From Albifimbria verrucaria (lineage: Eukaryota; Ascomycota; Sordariomycetes; Hypocreales; Stachybotryaceae): DNA of 64,000 bases. The position numbers and the translations under genes are program-made. Below the pieces are notes generated by a model that had not been told where the DNA came from, ran no database searches, and saw nothing but the letters and a program-made list of their open reading frames with translations. The DNA lies in the NCBI GenBank assembly GCA_020081605.1, contig JAHREC010000016.1, positions 248,001 to 312,000 on the forward strand, read 5' to 3'. This document shows, piece after piece, positions 1 through 11,709 of the stretch. Position 1 is the first letter of the stretch. Each line of letters begins with the position of its first letter.

Positions 1-90
1 TGGTTATATAATATACACTGACTATGGGGCGGTGAGCGTGCCTTGCCTGAATGGAGGATGCCACTAATCCTATGGCGGCAGCAGCGTGTC

Positions 91-250
91 TGTGTTTACT
101 TTAAGAATTTATAGTTTAATATATAGATTATTAAAGCTATTATTAAATTAAGTTTTTAATTAATAAACCTACTTTAATAGAATATAATTTAAAGCTTAGG
201 CTATAATAACAATATATATTAATTTTTATAATATAAATAACCCTAAATAA
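91..250. repeat. AT-rich block, probable RIP-degraded repeat relic
   Basis: This stretch is almost pure A/T, with TA-rich, stop-dense sequence in every frame, unlike the balanced composition that follows. In filamentous ascomycetes such islands are usually repeats mutated by RIP (C to T, preferentially at CpA). No transposon protein can be read from it. It abuts the broken 3' end of the elongase fragment at 254-748, so it may mark the breakpoint. Confidence 0.55.
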
Positions 251-253
251 TAC

Positions 254-748
254 CTAGAGGTTTAAATCGGTGGAGTTCATGCGACTGTTGAATCGAATGC
301 TGACTTGATTTTGGTATGTATTGCCACGAACATCCGCCATGGGATTGGTAGAAATCTTAGATGGCTGGAATCCACGATTGATAACGCCAGCAATGCCATC
401 GAACCCGAATGGATTAGGTGTGGTCTGCACAATGAGGCACATCAAAGCCCAAGCAGACCACAATGAGTATACTGCCAAGATGAGATTGTGGTAAACGTAA
501 ACAACAAAGAAGAAAAACGCATTGGATTCCGCGGTACGCCAAGGGCGACAATGATGGCAAGCGTTATAACGGCTAAGTTTAATAACCAAAGATAGGTAAA
601 TGATGATAACCGTGAAAGTCAAGTTTGGTTGCATAGAAATGAGGAAGATGGCATCGGAGATATTTCCAGGGTATTGAGGAAATAACGGCTTTTTCTCAGG
701 AGATTGTGGATACGGTAATTTACGCAAAAAGGCATGGAATGCAGACAT
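254..748 (-). pseudogene. Truncated fatty-acid elongase (ELO, GNS1/SUR4 family), N-terminal part
   Basis: The reading frame starts at 748 and codes for about 120 residues resembling the N-terminal third of fungal ELO-type elongases, followed by about 40 unrelated residues. The support is two hydrophobic segments separated by a basic loop containing RPW, then the HNLILAVYSLW segment, which matches the HN-x-x-LA-x-YS-x-W pattern of fungal very-long-chain and polyunsaturated fatty-acid elongases. The catalytic HxxHH box and the remaining membrane segments are missing; the frame runs into the AT-rich block at 91-250. ELO enzymes condense malonyl-CoA with long-chain acyl-CoA in the ER membrane. 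The gene appears truncated, unless an intron leads to exons left of the window. Its position beside the ABCG, acyltransferase and reductase genes suggests former membership of a lipid gene group. The family call is moderate and the truncation is inferred. Confidence 0.5.
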
Positions 749-1513
749 GGTGTCGAAATTTTCTCACGACACTGAGCTGAAGATGGTGTTTGAAAATATT
801 GCTACGGGACGAAGGGGCTTTAGCCTTTCTACGAGGCGCAAGAGGGAAGGTTTGCGCAAGGATATAAACAATTTCGATCAAGAAGATAATGATTGGCTTC
901 CTTCACGTTTTCGTTCCTGTTCAGGTCAAGGGATCGTTCCTGGATCAGCCGCTCATGTAACACGTGCTTAAACTAGATACCTAGCCAGGACTTCTATGGC
1001 CATGGGATTGTAATGCAATCCAGTGGCAGCCACAGGGAGAAGTAGATCAATCACTTTTGATTCACCCATTCCTTCGTCTTAGCCTTTGTCTTTACCACTT
1101 CACTATCTTATAAATCCGGAAGGCATTGCATGAGTCAAGTGCTCAGGCTGTCACGTAGATAGCTGCAATATTTAAAGATAAAGAAATTTGCGGGATAAAA
1201 GTTCCGAAATTAAGCTGTTTTGGCCCAGGGACCCTCAGTCCCTTAAAATTAATGCATAGAGAATCAGAGCCTTGCAGTGGCATATTTGACCCTTGGCAGT
1301 ATTTCGCATTTGAGACATGCACATCCCTTCATTTAACTAACTTCTAGTTGCACATGGTGCTAAGTGGCACTGGCTTCTTTCTAGTTCATGTAAGATCGGT
1401 ATTGTGAACTTCGCGTTTTAGGTACGATACTACCTCTTACAACCGATTCTAAGCTAACTAGAATTCTTGACCCCAAAAGAGACCTGGCTTATGGAAAGAT
1501 CGCCATATAAAAC
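749..1513. other. Intergenic, no gene recognised
   Basis: This is the region between the 5' end of the elongase fragment and the 3' end of the ABC transporter. It contains short open frames only, none with recognisable protein features. It should hold the elongase promoter and the ABC transporter terminator. Confidence 0.5.
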
Positions 1514-3596
1514 TCAATATCGTAACCTAATTATGAGCCACGATGTCAAGCGATATGCCACAGCACACGTCACTACAATGGCAATGTTCTTGGCCAGACT
1601 TCCCGTATCATCCACATCGTGTTGATGAAGGATCACTTCTCCAGGAATTTGACATTGTTCTGCCAGAATAGATTTATACAAGCAATGACAGTTAGCATCG
1701 CATGAATAGGTCTGTCCGCTCAATTGGCTGACCATCAGACCCTCAAAGGCGTAGGCAAGATAGTCCCAATAATGAAATACGTACTTGTAAAATGCATTTA
1801 GCTTGCTCAATGGAATAAAGAACCCCTGGGCGCAGAGCAGCAGACCATTGGCAATTGAACAGAAGGCGATAGTAAATATAAAGTTTGGATAGATTACCAC
1901 GGCCAATAGCACCAACGCTTCGGCAGCAAACACGGTAAGGAAGATCCAAAGAACCCAGGTCCAAAACGCTGAGGCATCTGATAGCAGACTAGACAGCCAA
2001 TAGCAGGGTATCGTGAATGTGAAGGCCGATATTAGCTGAAATGGTATACTAATGAGCAAATTCGCCAAAGCGAACTCGGTAGGCCTGTACAGGCCGTTTC
2101 GAAAATCTTGAATGGATTGAAGATAGTCTTCAATGAGTGCTGGTCCATACATCATGGCGGACAAGGATGCAAAGCAGACAGCGAAATAAATCTGACCGGT
2201 TAAAAGTCGGATGGAATCCTGAGTATGATCAAGGCGCAGCCATACTGTGCCAACAAGTAGCGAGAAGCTGATGTAAAATGCAAAACGGATCCCATAGACA
2301 ATAGGATCGCGGTATGATCTTACTATACTGCGGTGCATAAGGGTCACTATCCGTCTGGCCCTTCCTGGCTTCTGGGGCATTCGCATTGCGGCGTCCCCAG
2401 GTGTATTTTTGAGATCAAAAGAGCATTTGCCAGCTGTTTTGCATGCTCTGAAGCCTGCCAAAACGACTGAAGATTGTTCAGGCGACAGATCGCGAGGGCC
2501 GGTCATACGAGAAGTCCGTGCTAGTCAGCTCGAGGAGAAACTCCGCAAGGTTCTCGTTGTCCGAGATAGCGATGCCTGCGGTGGTATAATAATCTACTAG
2601 GCTAGAAATGTCGCCAAAGTATTGGGTTTTACCAGAAGATATGAGAAGCAATTTGTCAAATAGTCTAAACGTCGACAGAGACGGTTGGTGTATAGAGCAA
2701 ATGACAATCAGATTGTTTCTTTTGGCCAAGATTGTAAGATATCGTATCGTTTGATAGCTGGCTGCGAAGTCAAGCCCTGACGTAGGCTCATCAAGAAGTA
2801 TAATCTTTGGCAAAGCTGTTAGCTGTCTTGCCACAGCTACGCGTCTTTTCTGACCACCTGAAATACCCCGGCACAGAGAATTGCCGACCAGCGCTTCAGC
2901 TTGGTCAGCCAGACCAAAAGATTCAAGAAGGCCTTGGATCTGAGAATTGCGTTGTTCAGTTGTGGAGCATTTGCTGCCAACATCAGCCAAATAAATTCTT
3001 AGACATAAAGCAAAAGATGGTCGATTGTTGGTCGGATAGTTGCCATACCTTGAGCCGCCCAACTGAGAGGTGAAATCTAAAGTCTCAAAAACTGTCAGGC
3101 CTCCAATGAGTGCTTCTTCTTGTTCCACTAAGCAGGTGACTTTGCGGAAACTGGTCGACGACATGCAATTCCCATTGACGAGGACATCGCCGCTTGCATT
3201 CATTCGTCTGGCAGGACGGCCTGCGAGCGTATTTAGGAGTGTCGTTTTACCACTTCCTGACGGCCCCATGATCGCGCAACATTGACCTGAGGTCTGTCAG
3301 TGAAGGAGTTCTCAAACCGCTCAGTCCAGCTCAAACACACGTACCGGCTTTGACCAACCCGCTGATATTATATAGCAATTCCTTTTTTGCTTGGCCTTGC
3401 CTTTTGTCATGGACACTGTAACATTACTCCACCCAATGCTCTGAATGGTGGTATTGACGAGATCTGTATATTGAGCCATGATGGAATCGGAGTCGTGGTG
3501 TTGACTACCATGATATGGCATGTATATTGGTTCTGAGAATGTGGCAGGTTGATGGCTTTTGTTCGCAGTGTCCTGGACATGATGTTTGTATTGCAT
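1514..3596 (-). CDS. ABCG (white/brown-type) half-transporter, two frame lesions in the linker
   Basis: Exons are 3596-3345 and 3293-1514; the 51-nt intron (GTACGT...CTGACAG) is phase 0 and joins SKP to TSGQCCAIMGPSGSGKTT. The order is a short N-terminus, a nucleotide-binding domain and then six membrane segments, giving about 640 residues, the usual length of an ABCG half-transporter. Walker A is GPSGSGKTT, the signature is SGGQKRR, Walker B is IILLDEPTSGLD, and the H-loop lies in CSIHQPS. The membrane half carries the RDPIVYGIR entry motif of the subfamily. Such proteins dimerise and export lipids, sterols, pigments or waxes. The frame shifts twice in the linker. One extra base in the run at 2496-2498 and one at 2395-2398 restore a typical linker (SFWQASEHAKQLANAL). 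An alternative 61-nt intron (GTATGA...TTCAG) would also join the halves but would lose that conserved linker. It lies downstream of the acyltransferase on the same strand. Confidence 0.85.
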
Positions 3597-4176
3597 GATC
3601 TGGAGATTGTGATGACATAGTCCGAGCAGCGCCGGTTACCGTAGGAGTCCGGGCTGATGATCAGTTTGTTTGTATGCCTGCCTCATTACCGTGTCATACA
3701 TTTATAGGGGCATTCCGGAATAGCTTCCCATCAGTCCGCCAAATATTTGAGTCAAAATGAGATTGCAGCGCGAGACAAACGGGAGGGAGGACACTGTGAC
3801 GTAAATAGAGGCTCATAAAGTCGTGATGGACAGCCACATTCCACACGGTTTCCAGCATGGGTGTCATAGAGCAGTACGGCAATGTTTTTTTCGCTCTGAA
3901 ACCCTAGTTCGGCTCGTAGTGTAGGCAAATCTTCCACAGGTGGTTCGTTGTGAAGTGCATTGATGCGTGGTAGATTGAAAGCTTTCAATCTGAAGCCTTT
4001 ATCAAGCTTCTCTTTCTACTGCCTTTATTTGTGTTGACAATATCCCAGAAGAACTAAGGTTCTATTAAGCACTTCCTCCGCTTTATCGCCATAATCTTAC
4101 TAAAGAGTCAATAATCTTCAACTTTCTTTTAAGGCTAGGTCTATACGATCCCATACATTCTCCTCCAGCGATCCAG
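3597..4176. other. Intergenic, promoter of ABC transporter
   Basis: This is 580 bp upstream of the ABCG gene and downstream of the acyltransferase. A 78-codon open frame at 3752-3988 (minus) has no recognisable family features and is not called. A T/A-rich stretch follows the acyltransferase stop. Confidence 0.4.
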
Positions 4177-5588
4177 TTATCCAGCATGCCCCTGTTCATC
4201 GGGCCCAGAGAAAACGCAGAAAGGGGTAAAAATTTGGTACGGCCCATCTAAGACGGAAGCGTATGTAAAGATGGGCCTCACAATTGTCCTCCCATTCAAG
4301 TCTGCCTTATTCAACACAGCTCTGGAGAAATCGAGATTTTCAAACCCTACTTTTCTCACATTAGAACTTGCAAGAACCGCCATCGTTGAGTCTCCCAAGG
4401 CTACAGGTAACTTCAATTTGGAAATGGCGAGTAATTTTTGACGTGCTTTGATTTGTGCACTGGTGTGATCTTTCTGAATTGTTTCTCGAATTCTAAGTGC
4501 TGTGTGGCCTATCGGTTCCTCAAGAAGCTTTTCTCGCGTTGTTAATGTTTGCACGAAGTCGAACGCATTGGAAAGGTAAACTGAGTCACGGGGTAAGAGA
4601 TCCTTAGTTAAAATTTCTCTCCACGAAGCAGTTGATACAAGGTTAATAGTCTGTCCAGGCTTTGTGGGCATGCTTGAAAAAACCAAACGTGCCCACCAAG
4701 CAAAAAGAACATCGCCATCGCTCAAGAACGGCTTTTGGTCTGGTGTAACACCCTCCAAGTCTACCAATGCTTTGGCCCGTGTAGACTTAAGGAATGAATA
4801 TGGGATGCAGGCAACACGACAAGTCCTCGGATAAAATATATACCTATATGTATTCCGAGTCAAGTATTTCAATATTTGCAGAGGTGATAAGCGTTGGTCT
4901 GACAAACGATAAGATTCAATGGGCGGATGACGGAGGCCAGCCAGAAAATCATGGTTCAACCCAACAGGTGTTGGTACCTTGTTCTGTGGATCCTTAACAA
5001 GTGCAAGCCAAGCTTGGCATAGGCTTACTATCCCCATGCCATCTGCAAAGGTATGAGGACATGAGATGGTTATGACTGTGGCATCGCGAAAGGTAACCAC
5101 GTGAAGAGCAATTTGCGGTATGTCTGCACCAACGTATCCCAGAGCAGTGTTCGGTGTTATCCGACCGTTAAATAAAGACTGAAATGATTTGACGTCGGAA
5201 ACGACTCTGGGTTTCTTAGTAGGCTTCGGAATATAACGAGCCGCAGGGTGATCCTTAAGATTCATGTCGTGCGAGTCGTGGGAGAAGATGATCGGTGGCT
5301 TGTTCTCGCTAAACTTGGTGGGAATAGAATATTCCAGAGCTCCATCCTTTTTATTTTCCACATTAAATCACGAGAACAGAGTTAGCTCCCACTTTGGAGA
5401 CTCACCCAGCGGCGCCTTAGCCTGGCTCCGATCTTTTCCCAGCCTTTCTTCCCTGCAAGAGTGCATAATCCACTACGTAGCTTCTCAGCATCAAGCGGTA
5501 CATTCGTGACGAGCGCCACACGACAGACTGTGAGTTGATGATGGATTGCGGTATCACAAAGATGTAGCGCAATAGATTTTGGTATCAT
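4177..5588 (-). CDS. BAHD-like acyltransferase
   Basis: Exons are 5588-5406 and 5346-4177, separated by a 59-nt phase-0 intron (GTGAGT...GCTAAC...AAAAG); the join reads RRRWDGALEYSIP, typical of the family. The protein has about 450 residues. The catalytic HxxxDG motif is present as HTFADGMG (His about 159, Asp about 163) in the first half, followed by a second lobe with the conserved SDGDVLFAWWARL region. BAHD-type enzymes transfer an acyl group from acyl-CoA to a hydroxyl or amine; fungal members tailor alkaloids, trichothecenes and lipids. No signal peptide or membrane segment is evident, so it is probably cytosolic. The frame is undamaged. It is transcribed towards the ABCG gene and away from the acyl-CoA reductase, whose fatty-alcohol product would be a chemically sensible acceptor. 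The substrate is inferred from neighbours only. Confidence 0.85.
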
Positions 5589-6296
5589 GATTGACCTTGA
5601 CGGCGTGCAACGAAGTCAGTTGTGACCAACAGTGGAGACGTTGCAAATCTTCTAACTCTCGAGGAATATACAAGTAGAGGATGGGACATTCAAATCAACA
5701 AGTAATGATCTTAATCTCAGAAGGCGGACCTAGTTCTCTAAGAGTTTGCTTTCTTCCTCAGGTTACTAAGGCAGAATCATTGTATATGAACTTTATGACT
5801 GGCATAGCAAGGATTGAGGCCTGAAACCGTCGGCCGGGCCCATTCCGGCGCAGGATTGCCGAGACATCTCATTGCATGTCTGCCCGACGATGGCGTGATA
5901 CGTCCTGGACATGGAAGGACCTGAGACTTGCAGAGATACTTTCATGAGAGACAGTAATCTAAATCCAAATTGAAACCAGCGGAACAGCTAGGACTTTTCT
6001 TCGCGTTTGGGCAAGGAGTCACTCTCCTCTTTTCAAGGACTTTACTACATAGCCCAACCGTGCTTCAAGCATTTCCTATAAACTTGAGCCTGTGCAAAGC
6101 TGACAACATCCTTCGGGGCCTGCTCACAAACCTGGCATCATATTAAGCAATTTTATAATAATTTTATTTATTGATTCATAATAAACACGCCGTCCAAGAC
6201 CCGTTTGCTGCCCAAAAGATACTGATATCACATCAAATAGTTATAAAGACCTCGATCAATAGAATTTCTAAAGAATAAATATCATTCAAAGTCACG
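5589..6296. promoter_or_regulatory. Divergent promoter region shared by acyltransferase and acyl-CoA reductase
   Basis: These 708 bp separate two genes transcribed in opposite directions. The region includes a CGGCCG element at 5831-5836 and a nearby CCGG, the kind of CGG half-sites bound by Zn2Cys6 regulators, and a TTATAAAG sequence about 55 bp before the reductase start. A shared promoter would allow co-expression of the two enzymes. The function is inferred from layout; no site is proven. Confidence 0.35.
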
Positions 6297-7673
6297 ATGG
6301 CAGAAAGCCATCCAGATGCAATCAAAGACTATTATAAAGGCCGGCATGTCTTTTACACAGGGGCTAATGGGTTCCTTGGAACAGCCCACCTGAGCAGATT
6401 TTTACTGGAAATACCAGTCTCTACTGTTTATGCACTTGTGAGAGGCGGAGAAGAGTAATCAATTATCCCGACACCCCAGGTCCCATCCTCGCTAATTTGG
6501 CACTGAAGCCGTTTATGGAAGATATGGAGCTCCCGACTCCCACCACAGTTAGTCGAGGCGCTTCGCTCGTCACGAAAACTTGTCGTCTGGGATGGCGATA
6601 TCACACGTCCTTCCTTGGGGTTGACCGCCGACCAAGTGGCGACAGTTCATGATAAAGTCTCTATAGTAATCCATGGGGCCTCAACGATCAATCTCCGACA
6701 AGAATTATCAGTCGTTGCAAAGAATATCATATATCCAACATTGGCTCTTGCTAAACTGGCTCTTAGTTGTGTCGGCCTAGTCAAGTTCGTTTATATCTCA
6801 AGTGCATACGCGAGTGCTTTCGTGCGAAAGTCCCTCGAAAATGGTTTTAGCGGATATGACGCGAGAATTTACGAGGACATCCATCATATTCGACATTGTC
6901 CGTCGTTCTCAGCAGAAGCAGAACTAGCTGACCTGGCTTCGTTTGGCTCTACGCCAGAATACGAATTCGTTGATCATCCCTTTCCTTATAGCTATGCCAA
7001 ACATCTTACAGAGAGACTCCTTTTGGAAATGTTCAACAATTCAACTACTGTCCTCATTTTCCGGCCCTCCTGCATAGGTCCTGCAGAATCGAAGCCATAT
7101 CCCTTCTTTGAGATTCCAGGATCATGTCCTTGGACTTCGTGTCTGGCAGCTTTGGTCATTTGTCCTCCTACAAAGATGCGCTTTTCATCACACTTGAGCG
7201 ATCCATCAACAGCTGCCATGGACGAGATACCCGTGGACATTGCCGCCAATCGTCTGATTGTCCATGTTGCCATGGGGACAAATGGGTGTGTTCACGCCGT
7301 TGCCGGGCACAAAAGCCAACTCATCTGCGAAGATGTGTTTGAATATAGCACAAAAGTACGGAGCTTCTGGTGGGGCCGGCCGAAACTACTGTGGTGCAAG
7401 GAGCATTGGAAATCGGATAGGCTTTGTGAGCTCGCTAAGCTCTTTACTCTGATCGGTACTGCTTTTATTTTCGAGGAAACTAAGACTGAAATAGTGTGGG
7501 ACGCAATGAATCAAGCCCAGCGCTCAGAATGGCCTCTATGGCGTGTTAATACTTTCTCACTGGAGCAAGAAGTATCTGGCCGCTTAAAAACTAGTAAGCT
7601 TATCACAGGCGAGATACTGGCCCGAAAATACAGATTACCATCTAAGTTTGCCCGGTTCTTATATAGGCTCTAA
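6297..7673 (+). CDS. Fatty acyl-CoA reductase-like protein (NAD-binding 4 / male-sterility domain)
   Basis: Exons are 6297-6454 and 6509-7673, separated by a 54-nt intron (GTAATC...GCTAATTT...GAAG). It removes an apparent stop and joins VRGGED to RLWKIWSSRLPPQL. The protein has about 440 residues. The Rossmann nucleotide motif is TGANGFLG at residues 21-28, DGDITRPSLGL and IHGASTINL follow as in acyl reductases, and the SDR catalytic pair is YSYAK (Tyr213, Lys217). The C-terminal 150 residues form a short FAR_C-like region. The family reduces fatty acyl-CoA (or carrier-bound acyl chains) to aldehydes or alcohols with NADPH. It is divergent from the acyltransferase. The downstream DNA is an AT-rich block. 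The frame is intact. An alternative role would be a stand-alone thioester reductase acting on another acyl donor. Confidence 0.82.
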
Positions 7674-7679
7674 TCTAGC

Positions 7680-8130
7680 TATAATAAGATAGAATATTAT
7701 TAGTGAAAAAGGAAAAAGACATATGGGGTTAAGTTTAGTTTAGAATATATAGATTGAATTAAGAATATATAATATTAAGACTTAGGTTTAGAATAATTAA
7801 ATAAACATCTTATAATAATAGGAAATATTAATAGGTTATTAATTATTTTTTTCTATAGGGATTTTAAATCTATATCATAAAAAAGAATAATTAATAATTC
7901 TTTTATTAAATCTTTTAATAATTTAAGAAAAATATACATAAATAAATAATATTAATATTATAAGAGTATTAATAATCTAGATTAATAAGCAGAAAAGCAG
8001 ATTTATTTATTTTTATTATATATAATAATATAGCTACCTAGTTTCTATATAATAGTATTAATTAAGATTATTTTCTTCTTATAGCGGTCTTAGTTAGAAA
8101 TAATATAAATAAAGATGTGAGGATGAGAGG
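7680..8130. repeat. AT-rich block, probable RIP-degraded repeat relic
   Basis: About 450 bp are extremely A/T-rich with dense TA and AAT motifs and stops in all frames, starting just after the reductase stop codon. This resembles the block at the left edge of the window. No terminal repeats or transposase frame can be read. The two blocks bracket the elongase-ABCG-acyltransferase-reductase group. Confidence 0.6.
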
Positions 8131-9557
8131 CAGCATCTAATTACAATAAGAAAAAGGTAATAGTCAGTCATATTGAGAGCGGATAATTAGTGATGTTGCG
8201 TCCGGAAGACAGCTAGGAACCATTTCCTCACAGAGAGTTCCAGATTTTGCACATAATCTGTATCACAGAACTTACTGTTCCAATAGAACCCTTTTCTTTG
8301 ACACTCTCTTCATTCGTATCAAACCCACGGCGCATTCTGACAGTCGTCGTGGCGGATTTGGCGATCTGCGTGGGGTATCTAGAGCTTCGCAACAGAATTG
8401 AATTCCCATGTTGGCTTATCTCTTACCAATTCCACCCATTTGACGAAGGTTACTGCTGGCCTCTGGTAGGAGGAATCGCTTACGTGGCTGGTGATTGATG
8501 CAGTTTATGTTTAAATGAGGAACTCAATCTCAGAATGTTTAGCGGAGCTTACAGGGACCATGCGCATACAGGTATAATTGTACTCTTTGTGTTGGCTGGG
8601 TGGTTAGGGGCCATGTGCAGCACATGATTCCTAAGCGGATGTAAAGGCTGCTATGAACCCAATACGACGACATATCTAACTTTCACTTGGCCACCGCCTC
8701 GGAGACTTTGCAATAGCCGCAACATGTGGGTAGCCGTGTCGCACCCGATTTATGCTGGTGTTAATACCTGGATAGAGACGCAACTCCACATTAAGACATG
8801 AGGAACTCTCTAGTCCGAAACCTCTGGGTGCCGGTGAGGTGGTGTTAATCAATCTCTGGTGAAAGATTAATATACTTGGCGGACCAGCAGGGTTCGGGCG
8901 AACTCCAAGTCAAAGTAAGACAAAGCGCGCCAGGGATACGAAACACATACGACGGAGCATGAACTGTGAACAACACTGGGGGCATGGAGGGTTGTAAGGG
9001 GCTCAGGGCACCTGTGAGTAGCGTCAAGACGAGTAATCACCAACAAGTTGTGGGTCCCATATCCACGGGTCGCCAGCCCGCTTGAAAAGAAGTGGCTGCA
9101 ACAGAGCGGGCAGACTTCCCGAATAGGACGGGTCATAGAAATAAGTCATAAACAGTGGAATGTTACGGAGGACTGTACTGTATAAGCACGAAGCTCAGAT
9201 GCATGTAAATGTAACAAAGGCGCACACGTATCCCTTACATTCCTCCGAATCCGTTGTGTTGGTGGGCAGGAGTTCGCTCACTAAGATGCAACCCAAGATG
9301 CAGTGTGACACTAGAGCTATGTCTGATAGGTGCTGCCCCTCCTCTTCTGGGAACCTCTACATTTGCTTGGCTGACAGATATGGTGGCTAAAGCGAAGTTG
9401 CTCGCGCAACCAACACGCATGTTATCAGATCATTTAAAGCCTTTAACCGTCCAACCCTCTTCGCCTTTCCTCCCAGAACCACAACTACTAGAACTTTTCA
9501 AGTTATTGGGCGGACAAACATCAAGCACTAAAGACACACCCTTAACAATCTTACAAA
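8131..9557. other. Intergenic, no gene recognised
   Basis: Only short overlapping open frames occur (for example 8247-8498 plus and 8867-9136 minus). None shows a family motif, a plausible splice pattern or a membrane or signal sequence. The right end should contain the SDR promoter. Confidence 0.4.
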
Positions 9558-10630
9558 ATGCCCTCTTACCTCATCACTGGTGTCTCCAGGGGCCTTGGCG
9601 TAAGTCTTGCTTCATAATAATAGAAATCAGGGCTATGTGTAGCAAATGATCAGTCCAAGTCTGATCAAAAGTCATTTTCACAGTGGGAATTTCTTCGTCA
9701 GTTATCAGAGGATCAAGACAACATTGTTGTTGGGATTGTCCGTAACAAGGCTAGTACGGACAAGCAGGTCACTGAGGAGCTCAGAGAGCGCTCCAATATC
9801 ACCATTGTGGAAGCAGACCTGACCGATTTTAATTCCTTAAGAGTAGGGACTCCCATTTCTTCCTGCATGCGTTCACACTGACATATCGGCTGAAGGAATC
9901 TGTTGCCGCTACCGCCAAAGTCACTGGGGCTCTCTCGATTACCTTATCGCCAATGCTGCACCCTCTCCGAGTATGATAACTATGACCCAATTGGGATCCT
10001 GTAAGTTTAGACGCACTGGTTTGAGGGTATGCCCTGGTATACTAAGTATAACAAATACCTAGATTCCAGAACCCAGAGCTGTTCACGGAAGAACTTACTA
10101 AGGCTTTGCATGGACATATTACGTGTCAGCTCTACCTCATTAACTCATACATTCCACTGCTTCTGAAAGGTAGCTTGAAAAAGTCATCTTCATCACGTCT
10201 GGTCATGCAGATATGGAAGTAACTAGAAAATTCGATATCGATACTTTTGGTATATATGCCATCAGCAAATCGGGCATGCATACAGCCATGACCAAACTCA
10301 GTGCTGAGTATAGGAAGGACGGTATCCTATTTCTAAGTCTTAGCCCAGGAGTAGCCGATGTAGGCCACCATAGAGACTGTATGCATACCCTCATAATTTC
10401 GAAACCGCGCTGTTCCTCTGACCAATTATTTCTATAGTGACACCAGTACAGATGGAGTCTCAGAAACAATTGTTCCAAAAGTTTTGGCTTACGCACCTCA
10501 TTTTAGAGGACCTTCAACACCTGAGGATGCCGTGAAGGCTGTCATCTCAGTGTGCGAGAAAGCAAGCATAGAGAATGGGGACGGCGGCGCATTTCTATCA
10601 CATCGTGGCGAGCATGGAAACTGGCTGTAA
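9558..10630 (+). CDS. Short-chain dehydrogenase/reductase with frame lesions
   Basis: Exon 1 is 9558-9599 and ends in TGVSRGLG, the SDR cofactor motif. Further exons start at 9684, 9896 and about 10064, and a last exon begins near 10453; the introns have GTAAGT, GTAGGG, GTAAGT and GTATGC donors, and the last boundaries are approximate. The protein has about 250 residues: cofactor loop, SLDYLIANAA (NAG-type motif), a serine stretch, the catalytic YAISK (YxxxK), LSLSPGVAD, and a typical C-terminus ending GEHGNWL. These are classical NAD(P)H-dependent oxidoreductases of small molecules. The frame breaks at the G-run 9926-9929, at the third exon junction (near 10065) and at the A-run 10178-10182. 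One added base at each restores the family sequence, so these are probably sequence errors. The substrate is unknown. Confidence 0.72.
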
Positions 10631-11709
10631 GCTGGCCATCGATGGTGGGTTACGTAGGTAAGCAGGACACATAGTGAGGCGATTCGGTATCTTATTCACA
10701 CCAGTTCAATAATTAAAAACTCTATGAATTAAGAAAGGGGCCAGCTGACAATCATCAGTGCCGCGTGAAAAGCAGTAATTAAGAGTTATTTAACGCGAAG
10801 TTCTGCTGAAGAAAAAAACAAAGCAAGAAAGAAGGAAGGAAGAGCAACCTTTGCAAGGCAGTCTAGGAAGTTCGTGTCTATCTATGATGCATCACAAACG
10901 AAGAGGACTTACTTAGGCTATGATCAGGTGTGGATGGTGGACGTAATTCTTGAAGTAGCTCGATGGAGCGCGCGTCTACATTGAAATACTCTAATCGCGC
11001 ATGAGAGAATTTGGACGGCGAAGGCCGAGGCGACGCCTATGCCGACCTCGGAGTAGATCTTGATAAAAGCTTGGGCTGTGCAGTGACCATATTTGGTTCT
11101 GGATTAAGTGGCAGCAGATAACTTAGGCTACTCCACGCTTTGGCTTGGTTTTGCTAGGGCAGTGGAGCAAACGAAATATATTTGGGCGGAGTTGTGGAGG
11201 CAGCCTCCTCGCAGTTGCTGTCGCATTGGCTGTGGAACATGGTTCGTAAGCCTGACTGCTGCTTTTCTAAGCTGACTGAGTCAGGGATCCAAGATGTAAC
11301 AACCATAGATTGGCACCTCTATTCAAACCGACAAGGCATCCTCCTACATCCCCGTAAACAAGACTTGCTGCTTTTCCGCCGCCCGTGGGCTCAAAGTCGT
11401 GGATTTCGCCGCAGCAGCATGTGGAAATCACTCGTCCAAAGACGTGTGTCGAGATGCGCCTTGACTGATCTTGTGCCTCACACGCAAAGCTCCTATCGTT
11501 CATTGTTGTAAGATTATAATCATGGCGACAGGGATCACCAAGTGGTTTGCCCAGACCTGCAATGCAAAAGCTCGCGTATTGTTGGTCCGCCAATGACCTA
11601 CCAAACATTTTATAAACCCGTTGTGCGCCGTTCTTAATTTTGGGGCCCTAAAGTATCAAAGTAAGCTGCTTTCTCCTTGCTACCATCACTATCTCAATAC
11701 CAAGCCATC
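10631..11709. other. Intergenic, no confident gene
   Basis: Overlapping open frames on both strands at 11182-11608 have no recognisable domain. The right end holds the probable promoter of the hydrolase. Confidence 0.35.

Noticed and set aside
2440..2520. A 61-nt intron (GTATGA...TTCAG) joining the two halves of the ABCG gene
   Set aside because: It fits splice consensus and frame, but it would delete a linker (WQASEHAKQLAN region) that is conserved in the family and is recovered by two one-base homopolymer corrections.
6438..6480. Premature stop making the acyl-CoA reductase a pseudogene
   Set aside because: A canonical 54-nt intron at 6455-6508 with a GCTAAT branch-like site removes the stop and gives continuous family sequence.
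8247..8498. Possible small protein gene on the plus strand
   Set aside because: No homologous features, no clear start context and no splice pattern; it is likely a chance open frame.
11182..11608. Overlapping 109- and 113-codon frames on opposite strands
   Set aside because: Neither shows domain motifs; overlapping antisense frames of this size are expected by chance in this composition.
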